A stretch of DNA of 64,000 nucleotides from Cordylochernes scorpioides (GCA_030710605.1 CP092879.1:25245605-25309604), one strand, 5' to 3'; counted from the stretch's first letter, positions 1 through 12,550 are shown. Notes: generated by a model from the sequence alone, not told the origin. Numbers and translations: made by a program.

Positions 1-816
1 GATACACTTTCCTGTAATTCTTCTTTATCAACTTCTACATACATTTTTAACCAAGTGTATTCGTACGTGGATTGCATTCTAATTAGAGATATTAGAAGTT
101 TCGAGTTGTTTACGAGTGTTAGAATATCCCAGAAGTGTTACAAATATACTCACCCAGTTCTACTTAAATATTTCATAGCGTATTCTTCTTATATAGCTAA
201 AACTTATTGGTGAAGGTTTTGGCATTTAGTGAAATTTCTATTACTGTTCAATTCACAAACTCGAAAAGGTGACTAATGACGAAAGAAAAACTTCCAACTG
301 CTAGCTATATATCGATACAATAGTGTTGTAGCGGTTTTGGTAAATTAATCCGCTTGGGGATTTCAAGACTAAAGAACCAGATTCTTATAACCTTTCTCTA
401 AGATATACGAGTATAAGATATAACGAATGAAAACATGACGTGAATGTTTCTTTTCACAAATAAATCAAACTTCTACTGTCCTTACCGCGTCTTAATGTCT
501 TCATTCGTTATATATAGATGACGCGTTATTACCTTGTGTTTATATATATATATTTATCAAATATAAAAGAGAAAATAAATATTTATATTTAGAAATAATA
601 AAATAAATTAAGTCTAAGTTTGATTGTTCTAGTATTTTAAATATTATTTTATTGGCATTATAGCGGGGTAAAATTAGATTATAGCTTAATATGTGAAGAG
701 GTAAGTGTGAATATATATATATATAGAGAGCGACATTAATTTTAAAATATGAGATATAATATATTTATCACTGAGAGAAGTTTGGTATTAAATAACGATC
801 TATTCGTCATCCCTAG
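1..816. other. AT-rich stretch, no gene seen
   Basis: No open reading frame, RNA gene or recognisable repeat family could be supported. There is a run of alternating TA near 541-551 and another near 712-724. The window begins here, so an upstream exon of the DH31 gene could lie just outside. Confidence 0.5.
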
Positions 817-913
817 CTTCACGCTCGGCTGCTGCTACCATGGAAACTCCCGCCAATTATCGGTGGGCAGAAGATTCCGCAGCATAAACCGAGCAGACGA
901 ATACCTTGAGTAG
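817..913 (+). CDS. Candidate terminal coding exon of an unidentified gene
   Basis: This is a short GC-rich island inside very AT-rich DNA. A tag acceptor-like dinucleotide ends at 816. Reading from 818 gives 31 codons ending at TAG (911-913), with two adjacent cysteines near the start, an RRFRS basic stretch and an acidic end (ADEYLE). Another frame also gives a short ORF starting at the ATG at 840. I do not recognise the product and no signal peptide or partner exon is seen. The composition contrast and the acceptor are the only support. It could equally be a regulatory island or a repeat fragment. The function is unknown. Confidence 0.25.
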
Positions 914-3017
914 CCCTTAACTTAAGATTTCAATTGATATAGTTATAGTTCAATAATTTTTTCTCTAAAAAATAGGTAAGAGATTCTAATTTCTTTAGAA
1001 GCAAATAGTGAAAATAATTTTATCACATTTTTGAAATATATATATTTTTAAATATCATGAACGAATTATTTATTTTGACTTCAAGTATGTTATAAAATAT
1101 ATGTAATATTTCATTAAATATCAGCGTTAATGAAATTTATTTTAAAGAAATAAATATTTAAAAATATTAATATCACATCCTAAAGAATGATTTATTTCTC
1201 AATTTATTGAAATGTATAATAAAGAAAATACAAATTGAATTTCACATGATATTTAAAATTTGATTTACTTATCACTGAATATTTTGTATATATTTTATAT
1301 TCCGTAAATATTATAAAAGGATTACATCAATGGTCGCGCCTTTCATTATGCAAATTCATTTCAGAATAATATTTATCTTGGTACTCTCTTCCAAATAATA
1401 TTTTAATTTTAAATTTTTAATAGGATTTTAAAATTACTTTTTTTTTCAATCCTATGAAGCTGCTAAAGCATTCCTTCGAACTCTAAAGTGGACAGGATGC
1501 TATTTGAACAGTTTATTGATGTGGCCATGCAGTAGAACTAGAAGGCCATATTTTTCAGGTTAATTGGTCAGATATAGAGACAGACAGATCCATGTAACTC
1601 CTAGACGGACCTGGGCCGCTATATTCAGTCTGTACTCCTGCAAAAATTGGCCAGCTATAGCAGAATCATAATTATAACCAATACCGCTTACCATACCCAA
1701 AAAAATGGGCCAACAGGACCGACTAAACAGAATGCACATGTAATTATGAAGATATCAAGAATAAATATTAGGATGAAAACTTTCCGTTTAACATTTTTTT
1801 TTAAATATTGCAAAAGAGAAATCAATTGCATTTATACCGTTCTTTGCTATCCATGATAGGAAGAAACTGAAACCACTCTTACATTTTATTATCCTAACAA
1901 GACACCAAAGATTGTGACGGCTCATCTAAGATATAGACACAAAAATATGAAATACAGAACGAATGGCTCTATATCCTGAAATTTCAAGAAACCAATAAAA
2001 TTAAACATGACTCAGTTACATACCATCTTGGTTATTTGATATAGATCTACACATGTACGATGTACAGAGTGTGAGTTACTAGGAATTCTCACATGTCTCT
2101 TATGAGGTAGAACCATAGGGAGAACACCAGCGTTCCAAGAACCTCAGGTACGTCTAAAGAATGAACCCATACCACGGCACATCTAGACAGGGAGATCACG
2201 GTGTAGATATCATTGGCTAAGGAATGATCTATCTCTCTACAAGTAAGAAGAAATGAAAAATATAATTATCCCTGGAAAAATATTTAATGAATAGACTCAC
2301 ACACAAATACCTACCGCCTTACGATGGCACTCTTTCAAATACATTTTATTGATCAAACTAATTACTGTTATTATAATCATTCATCTCACAAAATATCCTA
2401 TTTTATATTTTACAAGAATCATAATTATATGGCATATATATTATATAAAAAATTATTTCATTCTAAATTGTATATTTTCTATAACAAACTACTCTGTAAA
2501 GTCGACTGCAAGATGTCGCAGCTTCACCCTATATAAACCCATTATTATGATGCATTAGCGCGCCATCAGTTATGAAAATTCGATATACTATTACAGACAC
2601 GTATGATTTTTTAAAAAATTGTTTATTTTTGAAAATAATCATACGCGTCTATAATAGTTTCGAAATCAATGGTTGTTGTTTCGTTTGTTTGGCTGAAAAC
2701 ATTTTGTAATTATGTAAATATCGTTACCTCAATTATGTAAATTCTTATTCCAGTTTATATTATCTTTATTCTACTCGCCTTAAATCAGGTATTTATTCCT
2801 TAATCATTTTTATTAGCTCTATTAAAGTAAATAATGATTCAAATTTATTTTATTTTATAAGATGTTCAGGACTGTATACTATTACCATAAATACTCATGA
2901 ATTCCAAAATAAGCAAATAATATTATATCTTTTGATCTAAAGTAAATCTTCTTCCCTGATTTATAATAGAATAAATAAATAAAGATTCCAAGGTTAAGTT
3001 TCTTGTTCAAACCTTCT
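914..3017. other. Non-coding stretch with unassigned repeat-like patches
   Basis: Mostly AT-rich. The 1440-2260 part is less AT-rich and looks like decayed dispersed repeat, but I could not assign it. A short imperfect inverted repeat lies around 2568-2672, with its arms near the ATACTATTACAGACACGTATGA block and its reverse complement. The short ORFs at 1647-1856 and 2324-2558 show no recognisable protein features. Confidence 0.4.
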
Positions 3018-3271
3018 ATTTTCAAGCTTTCCGACTTGTCAGTCCTTCAACAGGAGTATTACGTTAACAAATTAATAATAAAAACTATTTTTATACAAAT
3101 TATTATTTACATAAATTTTAAATACATATAATATAATGTGATGTATTTATCTCAAAATCATAATTATTTAAAAATATGTAAATAATTGTATAAAAATAGT
3201 ATTTATCATTAATTTGTTAATGTGATACTCCGGTTGAAGGACTGACATGTCCGAAAGCTTGAAAATAAAAG
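3018..3271. repeat. Fold-back element with hammerhead-like ends
   Basis: This is a long inverted repeat. The left arm starts at attttcaagctttcc and is mirrored by ggaaagcttgaaaat-type sequence at the right end. The arms continue inward through an AT-rich region of roughly 100 nt. At each end the strand reading inward to outward carries a CTGTTGA- or CGGTTGA-like core, a short stem and then GAAAGCTT. That layout resembles a hammerhead ribozyme with a palindromic AGCT stem III, but the core adenine is replaced by T. It resembles the ends of the Penelope-like pair at 18-19.6 kb, so it is probably derived from that family. Confidence 0.5.
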
Positions 3272-5305
3272 GATGCACAATAAACTTATAGCCCTGGAAG
3301 ATTTATTTTTTAATTATAATATTCTATCTCTCAGCAATTAATATCTATCTATATCATACAAAATATAACAGCTATATAGTCTAGTATTTCAGAGACTGTC
3401 ACACACATTCGACATATAAATTCGAGTATATTTATCCGGTTTACTCAATATAACCCGAACATAACCTTTCACACACATGTAAATCTAAATAATAATTTAA
3501 AACACAAAACTTTGATATTTAAATTTATATTTCTAGTATATTTCAGTATGTCATCAGTATGTCAATTTGTTCAAAAATTAGGCTTTACCTTTCATTAATT
3601 CAACCCCCTGATCATTCTTTATCTGCTTCTACCTCTTTAAGAACTTAACTCTTTAAAATTGGCTGCGAAATATAAGATAAAATCAAACTATAGCGAGAAG
3701 TTATGACAAAATAAAAACACCATCTTATATTTTATTAACCATTATAGAGCATTAATATCAATTGATTTAATCTCCTGGACACATTAATTAAATAACTATA
3801 AAGGTTTTCTGGAGATGAGTTTGGGCATCTCTGCCCTTCAAGAGAATATATATAAAGAATAAAACGCCATCTGCGCCTCTGTGAAGCATCTATATAAATG
3901 ATTGTTTTTGGCTTTTTTTTTTAGCTTGTAACTCCTCTAAAAGGTTCGAGCTAGTAACCTGAAATTTTAGATTTATTTGTAGTCTTGAGAAATCTTTTCT
4001 CAAAATTCAATACTACATACAATCGTTTTAGAGTTGAAACAGTGCATTTTATCGATATACACGTATTTAAAGGATATACGTTTTTAATCTCATAAACGTT
4101 GTTCTCTAATACCTTTAGTATACCTAGATCTTCTTCTAATTATTATTTCTCATCTAATATATCAGGTAGTTGGCGTACTGCGTTCCCGGGTTATATTTGA
4201 GCTATCTCTTTTACTACATAATTTTTACTTATAAAATAATATAGTTTATTTCATTTTTATTAGTTGTCTAATTCGTTTCCCATGAAACGTGGTTAAATGA
4301 AAAGGTGATGCTTCTCTTCCAGAATCTATTTCTTATTACTTCCTGTCTAGCATTTTCTATCAAAGTCCTTTTTGTAGTATATCTGATAATATAACAGTGC
4401 CTTCCCAGATGACCCTTTCAGCTAAAAAGGCTGTAGTGCATGTTTATTTGCCAACTTTCGAAAAGCAAGACCAGATTCCTCCTTAATTGATAATCTCCTC
4501 TCAAACAAGATCACAAATTTCTTATGATATATTTTGGTTATGAATATGTATTTCAGGTGGCAGCATACTCAAATTTGAAAGAATCCCTGAATATAATCTC
4601 AATTCACTTCTTATGTCAAGATCTATTGCATGCACACAATCATTCAAAGCGGCCTTATAAACTATTTCAAAATTACCCCTAATTACATAGTTATACTAAT
4701 AAACTGTCACCTGGTCAACATGAGCGCGATAAAATATGGCCATGGCAAATGGATTATCACTATATATGGAATAATTTTGGAAAGAGATATTGTCTTACAT
4801 TCTCGTATTAATTCTCCGCAAAATCATCCGAGTTAAAGAAAGACTTCTTAGATATGCTTTAAAATATTTTTTGCGGGTAATATGAAGTCGATTACTCAAT
4901 TTCAATACTTCAAGTCAATTCATCCACTAAGGAAACAATACAGAAAACTTAGTTTAAAACAAAAATATATTATGATGGTACGTTAGGGAGAGTTTAACTT
5001 ATTATTTCATTATGTAATTATTATATATCAATTTAGGTCGATGTATGTGATAAGAGTTACAATCCCAAAGGCCTTGCTTGATACGTTGCAATCAGAAAAG
5101 ACTACGGGTAAAAAGTTACATTCACATTCAAGATGCAATAAGAGTAGATAAAATTTAGCCAATATAGGTCAGATTGCTATATTGGCCTCATCATTTACTG
5201 ATAGTTACTTTATCTTCAAAAAGGGACATGAGACGCAATAACTAGTCTTTGCAGCTATGTAAGGCCTTAGTTTCTTGTAACTCAAAGAAATTCAATTCCA
5301 TTATA
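3272..5305. other. AT-rich stretch, no gene seen
   Basis: No protein-coding exon, RNA gene or recognisable transposon was identified. The ORF at 4630-4836 lacks codon bias or motifs and is likely chance. Confidence 0.4.
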
Positions 5306-6710
5306 CAATGCGTGACATTGAAAATGGAACACCAAGAAATAGTGGCCAGAAAGTGATGAAACTCGGCAGACAGAGAGAGACAGGGACGAACAATAAGTGA
5401 TCTGTATTTCAAGATGATAGTCATAATACAGAGCGAGAACGGCGTCGGCTTAGTAGCAAGTAGGACCACCGCGGACGGCGATGCTCGCAGCAACACGTCT
5501 AGGTAGAGAGTCAATCAGAGTACGGATGGCGTCCTGAGGGATGGCTCTCCATTCCCTCTCAACCATTTGCCACAGTTCGTCTTCTGAACGCGGATGTGGC
5601 AAGGCATGCAAACGGCGTCCAATGATGTCCCAGACGTGCTCGATTGGTGAGAGATCAGGAGAGTACGGTGGCCAGGGAAGCATCTGTACATCTTGCAGAG
5701 CTTGTTGGCTAATGCGAGCAGTTATCCTGCTGATAAAGGGCATTGGGTACCCCCTGAAGGTAGGGGAGTGTCACCGGTCGCAGCACATCATCAACGTATC
5801 GTTGGGCCGTCATAGTGCCCTGAATACGAAGTAAAGGTGACCTGGAATCATACGCGATTGCGCCCCAAACCATGATTCCACGTTGTCGCACGGTGGGGCG
5901 TTCCACAATTGCTGCCGGATTGGACCTTTCTCCATGTCGACGCCACACGCGTACACGGTGACTATCACTGGACAAGCAGAAACGCGACTCATCTGAGAAC
6001 ACGACCCTGTGCCATTCCGTCATCCACGTCGATCTAGCCCGGCACCATTCCAAACGTTGGCGCCTATTCGGTGGGGTCAATGGCAGTCTTCTTAGCGGAC
6101 GGCATGAGTGCAAGCCATTAGCAACCAATCGACGGGAAATGGTTCTGGTCGAGATGGAATGATCTAGGGTGTCTTGCACATGTTGCAGGATGGCGGTACA
6201 AGTGGCTTGTGGGGCCGCCACTGCTTGTCGAAGGATACGCCGATCCACACGTGCTGACGTCACTCTGGTTGCACCGACATTCCTATAAATTGCCACATTT
6301 CCTTGTTCCAACCATCTTCTCCACAGTCGGTGCACCGTGGACGCACCAAGGTGTGTATCAGCTGCGATTTGACGTATGGACCAACCTGCCCTTTTCAGTC
6401 CGATCACCATGCCCCTCGTAAAAGCGTCTGTCTGCTTGAACTGCCTCCGTTTACGATGACCTGGCATTCTCTGTTATTACACGTGTCTTTTGACACAAAA
6501 ACAAAATTTCTACAATGATTTTCCTTGAAGAAATAACGACACGAATACTGTCCTTTCTGAAAGTTCCTTCCCTTATATCTTACTCCATGTGCGCACGAGA
6601 GCTGCGCATTTTACATCTTTTGCATAACTCGGTTAGGTGCCTCTACCCTGAAATTTGCCTAATTTTCAGGCCACTATTTCTTGGTGTTCCATTTTCAATA
6701 TCACGCAGTG
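5306..6710 (-). mobile_element. Tc1-like DNA transposon
   Basis: This element of about 1.4 kb is bounded by TA dinucleotides. It has terminal inverted repeats of roughly 45 bp: the left end begins CAATGCGTGACATTG and the right end reads CACTGCGTGATATTG on the opposite strand, both continuing into a shared block containing CACCAAGAAATAGTGGCC. It carries one transposase reading frame on the minus strand. The size and structure fit the Tc1 branch of Tc1/mariner. It lies upstream of the DH31 exons and is not obviously linked to them. Confidence 0.85.
5450..6467 (-). pseudogene. Tc1-like transposase, frameshifted
   Basis: A transposase binds the inverted repeats and cuts and rejoins DNA through a DDE/DDD triad. 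The frame opens at an ATG at 6467 with a basic start, then a paired helix-turn-helix region (about residues 10-110, including the WSIRQIA stretch). The first catalytic Asp is in VVFSDESRF. The second lies in the YQQDN motif, just where the first frame ends at about 5709. The remainder continues in another frame (5450-5743) with the PYSPDLSPIEHVWD block that holds the third acidic residue. A single frameshift near 5715-5740 separates them. This copy is therefore probably inactive. Confidence 0.85.
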
Positions 6711-6789
6711 TATTATCAAATAACTATAGGTTGAAAATATATGAATCGATTAGTCGAGGTTTTCACCTCATAATTAAAGTCAAATATAT

Positions 6790-9700
6790 TTAGCAACTAA
6801 AGCTGATATATTTGGAACAAACATAGGAAATATAGAAATTACGATCAATATTGACGACGAAGAATTTTCTCAAACATTTGTTGTAATAAAATATTACTTA
6901 AAAGCGCTCATCCTGGGTAGGGGTCCTGTTGAAAATAATCAAAGAAAAGATTGAGGTGAGGACGAACAGATAGAATATTATGTAAATTATGAATCCAAAT
7001 ATTTTGGAACAAAAGGTACATAAAAGTAAGAAATTCAGAAGGCGATATTACTCCTGGGCTTTCAGTCAAACTGATCAAAGTATAAATTGAAGCGAATGTT
7101 TTTGAACAAAATAATAAGTTAGTTCAAACCAGTTTTCTTAAAATAGCTAGGTGATTGGTGTCATTGTGAAACAGAAGTAATCTCATGCTTGGATACCAAA
7201 TGCTTACTCACACTCCCATGAGATAATAAAATATCAAGCACTGAGTTTTTGCAGTTCACCTTTATCAAACAACTCCATAGTAGATGCATCCGAAAATACC
7301 GAAAATCAATTCCAGATCAAATAAGATTTACCAACTAAAGAACAAAGCAAACTAAAACAACTTTTGACGGAGCATTAATAAATATCAAATATAATAACCT
7401 AATAAAACACAAGCCTCACAGGGTTATTTCAGTGAGAAAGACAACTGATAAAAATACAAGATATGCTTCAAAAAGGAGTCAAAAAGGAAGTTGGAGGTTT
7501 TACATCGACTACAGGATGCTCAACGATATAACTATAAAGGACGTTTTTTACGATACCCAGAGTCGATGATGTCATGGGGACCCTTCAAGGATCGAAATAT
7601 TTCTCAGAAATTGACCTTAAATCAGAGTACTGAGGCAAATTGAAATCTTAAAGGAGGAGAAAATGAAAACAGCTTGCACAACATACCACTGTTTATATGA
7701 ATTTAATGTTATGCCTTTTGGCTTATGTAATGTTCCAGCCACGTAAGAATCACTTATGGATAGCGTTCTTCATGGTCTGAAAATGGAAAATATGTTCATG
7801 CTATTTAGATAAAGAAATATTTTAAAACACATCTCCAAAGACTGGAGACAGTTTTAAATTTTTTCCGTGAATTAAACTTAAAATTAAATGCAAAAAAAAA
7901 TGCAGACTTGCTTTTGAAAGACTAGTTATACTGAGCCATTTAACAAGCCAACATGGTAGTAAGCTTTCAGATTGAAATATCGAGGCATTTTGATATTTTC
8001 CCGAAGCCCAAGGAAATAAAAGAGGTGAAATCATTTTTAGGACTTTGTCTTTACTACAGAAAATATATTAAAGGATTTGAAAACTTAGGTGATTCCATTT
8101 ATAAACTCACAACGAAATACACCCCGTTTGGGTAGACCAAAGCAAAAGATAATTGATTTCATATTTTGAAGATGGCTCTATTGAATCCCCCTGTCCTAGC
8201 ACATTTTGACCCTCAAGCCCCCACCTATATTCACACAGATGCGTCAAACGTCAATAAGGTGAAGTCCTAGTGCAAAGAATTGATGGACAAGAAAAGTTAG
8301 TGTCGTATCAGAATTTACTTATTCAATTACATATAAAGATTGTTTTGCAATGGTTAAAGCCTTATCTTTATTGTAGTATTTATTTATTTATTTATTTCAA
8401 CACACAAACGCGATATCCCGGCTAGGGATAATTGCGTCGAATTTATTGTAGTATAACTGACCATTATCCTCTGCTGGCTTAAAACCTGAGAGCCATACTA
8501 ATAGACTAGTCAGATGGTCTCTAAAAATCTAAGAGTATAAGTTTGAGGTGATACCCAAGTCTGGAAATAAACACTTAGATGCCGACTTGCCTCTCAAGAG
8601 GACCTTTGCTTGAAACTGAACCTGATGATGATTGTGATAAAAAGGATTTTCAGGTAGATAAATAATAAGAAGGTCGAATTCATCGAAATTATTATAAAAG
8701 GCTTTAGGGAGAATGATGGCAAGCTCTCCCTCACCCAAAATATTAAAGAAGAAAAAAAAAATCTTTGTAAAACCCCAAACCCAAATGGAACTCCTTGGCT
8801 ACTTGTTGTGCCACAAAGGCAAAGGAAAAGGTGTTTGGTGAATACCATGATCATATGCTCTATGGCAACTTAGGAGTTGCAAGAACTACATACAGAATGA
8901 AAAATAAGTATTATTGGCCCTCTATGTTTAAAGATGTCTCGAACTATGTAAAAACATGTCACCTTTGCCAGAGTCGTTGAAGAACAAAATAACTTCCTTT
9001 AGGATTTATTCATCCTATAATTGAAGAAAATTACTTATTTGAAAGAGTTGGAATAGATTTAGCGGGTCCTCTTCTTCCACTATAAGTATGAAAAATATAG
9101 ATAGTGGTTTTGATTGACTACCATACAAGATATACAGAAACAATGGATATTACAGGTGCCAAATCATAAGAAGTGGCTAATTTTATTTTGTAGAATGTGT
9201 TTTTCTTAGTCACGGAACCCCTCGTTAACTGACAGCGATATGGGTTCATAATTCAGAAGCAACCCCTAGAAGGATATCATAAGAATTTGAAAAGTGAAAA
9301 ACTTATTTACTAGCAGTTACCACCCGCGAACAAATGTATTAACAGAACTTTTGAACAGAACACTAATCAGCATTTTGATGATGTATGTAAATGTGAAACA
9401 GAAAAATTGAGATGAAATAACACCCTTGATTACCCATGCATACAATCCGATATTGCAAGAAACAACTGGAATTCTAGTCATTATTTCTTCTATATGTTAG
9501 AGAGCAAGTGTCTCTCGCAGACAAAAACCAGAACGAAATCGAGACTAAAACCTGCCATTACGGTGAATATTTAGCCATTTGGTAGCCTACGGACACCAAT
9601 AAGGAAAATCGGGTTATGAGAAAAATTCTAAGAAGATACTTTTAACCATACACAATATTAGGAGACTAACAGAATTGAACTATCTAGTGACTCATAAAGA

Positions 9701-9800
9701 TAAACCCGACATAGAACCACACGTCGTCTATATATCAAGAATGAAGCTCTACTTCAAAATAATATCAACCAGACAACGAGGACGTGATGGAGCCTAAAGG
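6790..9800 (+). mobile_element. Decayed Ty3/gypsy retrotransposon
   Basis: Fragments in shifting plus-strand frames follow the order of a Ty3/gypsy pol. Reverse-transcriptase-like pieces occur around 7490-7790 (RVDDVM, SKYFSEIDLKS, NVMPFGLCN). The RT/RNase H connection lies at 7953-8135 (VKSFLGLCLYYRKYIKGF) and RNase H-like remains around 8200-8350. An integrase zinc-binding region lies at 8795-8980 (GHLG-type and CHLCQS). An integrase-core start (RVGIDLAGPLLP) is near 9040. Stops and frameshifts are frequent, so it is long dead. No LTRs were found. The 8370-8440 segment looks like a separate short repeat inserted into it. Confidence 0.75.
8370..8450. repeat. Dispersed repeat end with TTTA tract
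   Basis: A TTTA/TATT tandem tract is followed by a gcgatatcccg-type block. Related tract-plus-GCGATAT segments occur near 11604, 28965, 36035, 45400 and 62216, suggesting one or more SINE-like dispersed families. The class is uncertain. Confidence 0.4.
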
Positions 9801-10199
9801 AAGGGGTAATATCACTGAAGAATATGTGGTGTTTTCTCAGTGAATATTCATCAGTTACGTGACGATATATCAGCATTTTATTTTTGAATAGTTTGTTTAT
9901 ATATATATATATATCTCATTGTGTTTGGAGATCTGGCGAAATTTGTGATTCTCTTCGTGACAAAATAAATTTTATTATGTTACTCGTTCTAGTCTCACTT
10001 ATAATCTTGATATGGACCAATCGAACATTGACATGAAGCAACCCTCCAGGACGGTCCAACAATATTAATAATGAATTGTGATAATAGACCCTAGCTCGAC
10101 TATAGTGGATTATTCTATGAGTTACCCAGTCTTAAAATATGAGTTTGCCTATTCTATTCTAGTTTATTTTGTTCGCTTTTCTACAAAGAAGGTGAGCAG

Positions 10200-10335
10200 G
10201 ATCAAGCGGAGAGTGGACTTCGGCCTCGACCGTGGCTACTCTGGCACTAGGGCAGCTGAGCACCTGATGGGACTCTCTGTCGCCAACGATCCCAACGGCC
10301 CCGGACGTCGCCGTAGAGACATGTCTAGCGAGTAA
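10200..10335 (+). CDS. Dh31: DH31 terminal exon B1 (group I)
   Basis: This exon encodes a calcitonin-like diuretic hormone 31 peptide. DH31 is a secreted amidated neuropeptide known to act through class B GPCRs on epithelial ion transport and the nervous system. The exon starts after agcag at 10199. The leading G completes a Trp codon left by an A exon, then the frame reads IKRR followed by [32 protein letters not shown] and a short DMSSE tail to TAA. KR or KRR before Val is a convertase site, and the Gly before RRRR is the amide donor. The core matches Drosophila DH31 (VDFGLARGYSGT) closely. No A exon was seen upstream of it in the window. TGTATATA lies 21 nt after the stop. Confidence 0.88.
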
Positions 10336-11232
10336 GAACCACCGACCTATTTGTATGTATATAGAGGGAATGTCACCACATTACAACGGATATTGTTCCA
10401 TCAATTAAATAGGGTAATTCCTGATTATTTCAAAAGGAATAGTTGCTGTGGATAGTTCTTCTATTAATACAACATGTACTCTAACCATATTACTTACATT
10501 TTATGACATAGGGTTATTTACTCGGTAACTCAGCTTTCTTATTGTAATTACTATTAAATACAGTATCATAAATTGGTTACTTTTGAATATATATATCTTT
10601 GAATAATATATCCACACCTGCATGGACAAAACTTAAAAAAAGTAAAATATTCGATATCGCCGGTGCTCACTTTTTTTAAAGAAGACAGAGGCAATTGACA
10701 GAGGTAACTGTGTATCAAATATCTTAGAGGTATTATCTGAATCTCGATATTGAAGTTAAAAGATACAAATTCCATAAGTTCTATCCATGAGTGTATATTT
10801 AAACTGACTAGCAAGGTTTCCTTCGAAAAATTGATATGAAATAAAAATAATGATTTTTTAATTTCAATTAATTATATTTTTAATAGTATAGTTATAAAAT
10901 GAATTTTGAAAATTATATAATAATATATAGCAGCATTTCCGATATTGTTAATTATGATGTAGTTTAACCTAATCACCATTAATTACATTTAATGGATTAA
11001 TTTTCAAAAATGGGATTATAAGTAATTATGATTAAAATCCAATATATATATTGACAGGTATTCATAACAAAGTAATTGTAATTACAAAGTAATGTTTTAT
11101 TTTATCATAAATACTAGGAAATATAACAATTTTTGAAAATTTAGATATTCAGGAATCCTATAAGCCCAATTAGAGATTGTTTGCAGAAAAAAATATATAA
11201 ATGTACTATATATCATTGGTATATATTTTTAT
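10336..11232. other. 3' flank of B1 and AT-rich spacer
   Basis: The first roughly 180 nt after B1 are shared with the flanks of B2 and B3, including the block near GGATATTGTTCC and an ATTAAA that could serve as a variant poly(A) signal. The rest is AT-rich, with no exon recognised. Confidence 0.5.
10356..10363 (+). promoter_or_regulatory. TGTATATA element in the B1 3' flank
   Basis: The octamer matches the Pumilio-family RNA recognition element UGUANAUA and also contains the UGUA bound by cleavage factor I. The same octamer follows B2, B3, B4, B5, B7 and B8 at almost the same distance from the stop. Function is inferred, not shown. Confidence 0.4.
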
Positions 11233-11409
11233 TTAATTAAAAAGACATATATTGAATCAAAATATCATTTATTTTACCAATATATCAGTTGGCTGAACGC
11301 CAACCTTTATCAATGTTATAACACCTTGAGATAAAGGTTGGCGTTCAGCCAACAGAAATATTGGTAAAATAAATGATATTTTGATCCAATATATGCCTTT
11401 TTAATTAAA
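11233..11409. repeat. Near-perfect fold-back (palindromic) repeat
   Basis: Two arms of about 80 nt are mirror images and meet near 11310-11330. Both contain the GGTTGGCGTTCAGCCAAC hairpin block. A single arm of the same family (cagttggctgaacgccaacc) recurs near 44965-44985, so this is a dispersed repeat rather than a local accident. Confidence 0.7.
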
Positions 11410-11603
11410 GATTCATCTATGGATTGCTCTATTTTCAAAATATATTTTAATATATTTTTGAAATATATAAGAAATTGTAACAAAAAAATTAATAAATAAA
11501 AAAGGCATTTCCTCATCGTACAACTGAAAGCAAACTTATCTACCTGATCCAAGTACAAATTCACTTTTTGACTATTTTTCACACAAAAAAAAATTGCAAG
11601 TAA

Positions 11604-11832
11604 TTATTTATTTATTTATTATCATTTACAAAGCACGCGATATCCGTCTTGGATATTTGCATGCATACACAAGTTTGGGAGCTTTTACAGTAATTATTAA
11701 TATGATTTTAGTTATTATAATAGAAATTATTAACGTATTTGTCAGTTAGTTAACGATTTAATTACCCTATAATGAATATTAGTGAACATCACAGTTAAGA
11801 ACAGAAATTTAGAGCTATTTACAGCATATAAC
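11604..11832. repeat. Dispersed repeat, copy 1
   Basis: This segment begins with a TTTA tract and the block CACGCGATATCCGTCTTGG, and it recurs at 62216-62418 with only small differences. It also shares the tract plus GCGATAT theme with shorter fragments elsewhere in the window. It is probably a SINE or a LINE tail. No coding capacity is seen. Confidence 0.65.
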
Positions 11833-11915
11833 TAATTGTAGATGTTTTATCATGATTACTTCTGTTCTCTCTCTGAAGATCATTTGATGGTTGAAAGTAG
11901 ATTCAGAGAAAAACA

Positions 11916-12075
11916 CATCAACCAATAGTTTATTTCAATCCCCAACGTTTCAGTGACTTCCTGTCACTCTCTTCAAGGGGATTCCCCTGACAGGATTCGA
12001 AGTTAACATTCCCCTGAGGAGAGTGTCAACAAGTCACTGAAACATCGGGAGTTGAAATAAACTATTGGTTGATAT
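11916..12075. repeat. Fold-back with paired hammerhead-like motifs
   Basis: The outer arms (caaccaatagtttatttcaa and its mirror) enclose two facing hammerhead-like units. On the plus strand, CTGAGGA (12014-12020) is followed by a short AGTG/CACT stem and GAAACATC (12039-12046). On the minus strand, 11944-11976 reads TTGAAGA, a stem, then GAAACGTT. The plus copy keeps the CUGANGA core. The family is likely Penelope-like or retrozyme-related. Confidence 0.55.
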
Positions 12076-12136
12076 CATTACTTTGTTAAAATACAAGAAA
12101 TCGCGCGCGCGAATAAACATAAACATAGTGATTTTA

Positions 12137-12335
12137 TTGAGTAAAATCAATCATTCCTCCAGGGAAAAGTGTCTTTTTGAAAACATTTTTATTGTTCTCT
12201 AGCTTTCGGGCACGTACGCCCTTCTACAGTAGAATGTTTTCTCCTGTAGAAGGGCGTACGTGCCCGAAAGCTAGAGAATAATAAAAATGTTTTCAAAAAG
12301 ACACTTTTCCCTGGAGGAATGATTGATTTTACTCA
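12137..12335. repeat. Palindromic repeat with hammerhead-like arms
   Basis: Arms of about 95 nt are almost perfect mirror images. Each holds CTGTAGA, a GGGC/GCCC stem with a GTAC-containing loop, and then GAAAGCTA (plus strand 12244-12271, minus strand 12200-12229). The AGCT palindrome before the cleavage-site position is typical of minimal hammerheads thought to work as dimers. The core position normally A is T here, so activity is doubtful. Confidence 0.6.
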
Positions 12336-12550
12336 ATATTTATGCAAGGGGATTATTTTATAGAATAGTGATTTTAACTAATTTGATTATGGCGCTACTT
12401 CATATACTCAATAATAGGTATTCATGAACATATTCTGCCTAAATGTGGTGTACGATGTACGATTTACAACAAATAATCTACTTGACTAGATATTCTCTAC
12501 TAAAAATATAGCGAAGTCGTTTTGAGCTTTTTCTAATTTGAGATGTATAG

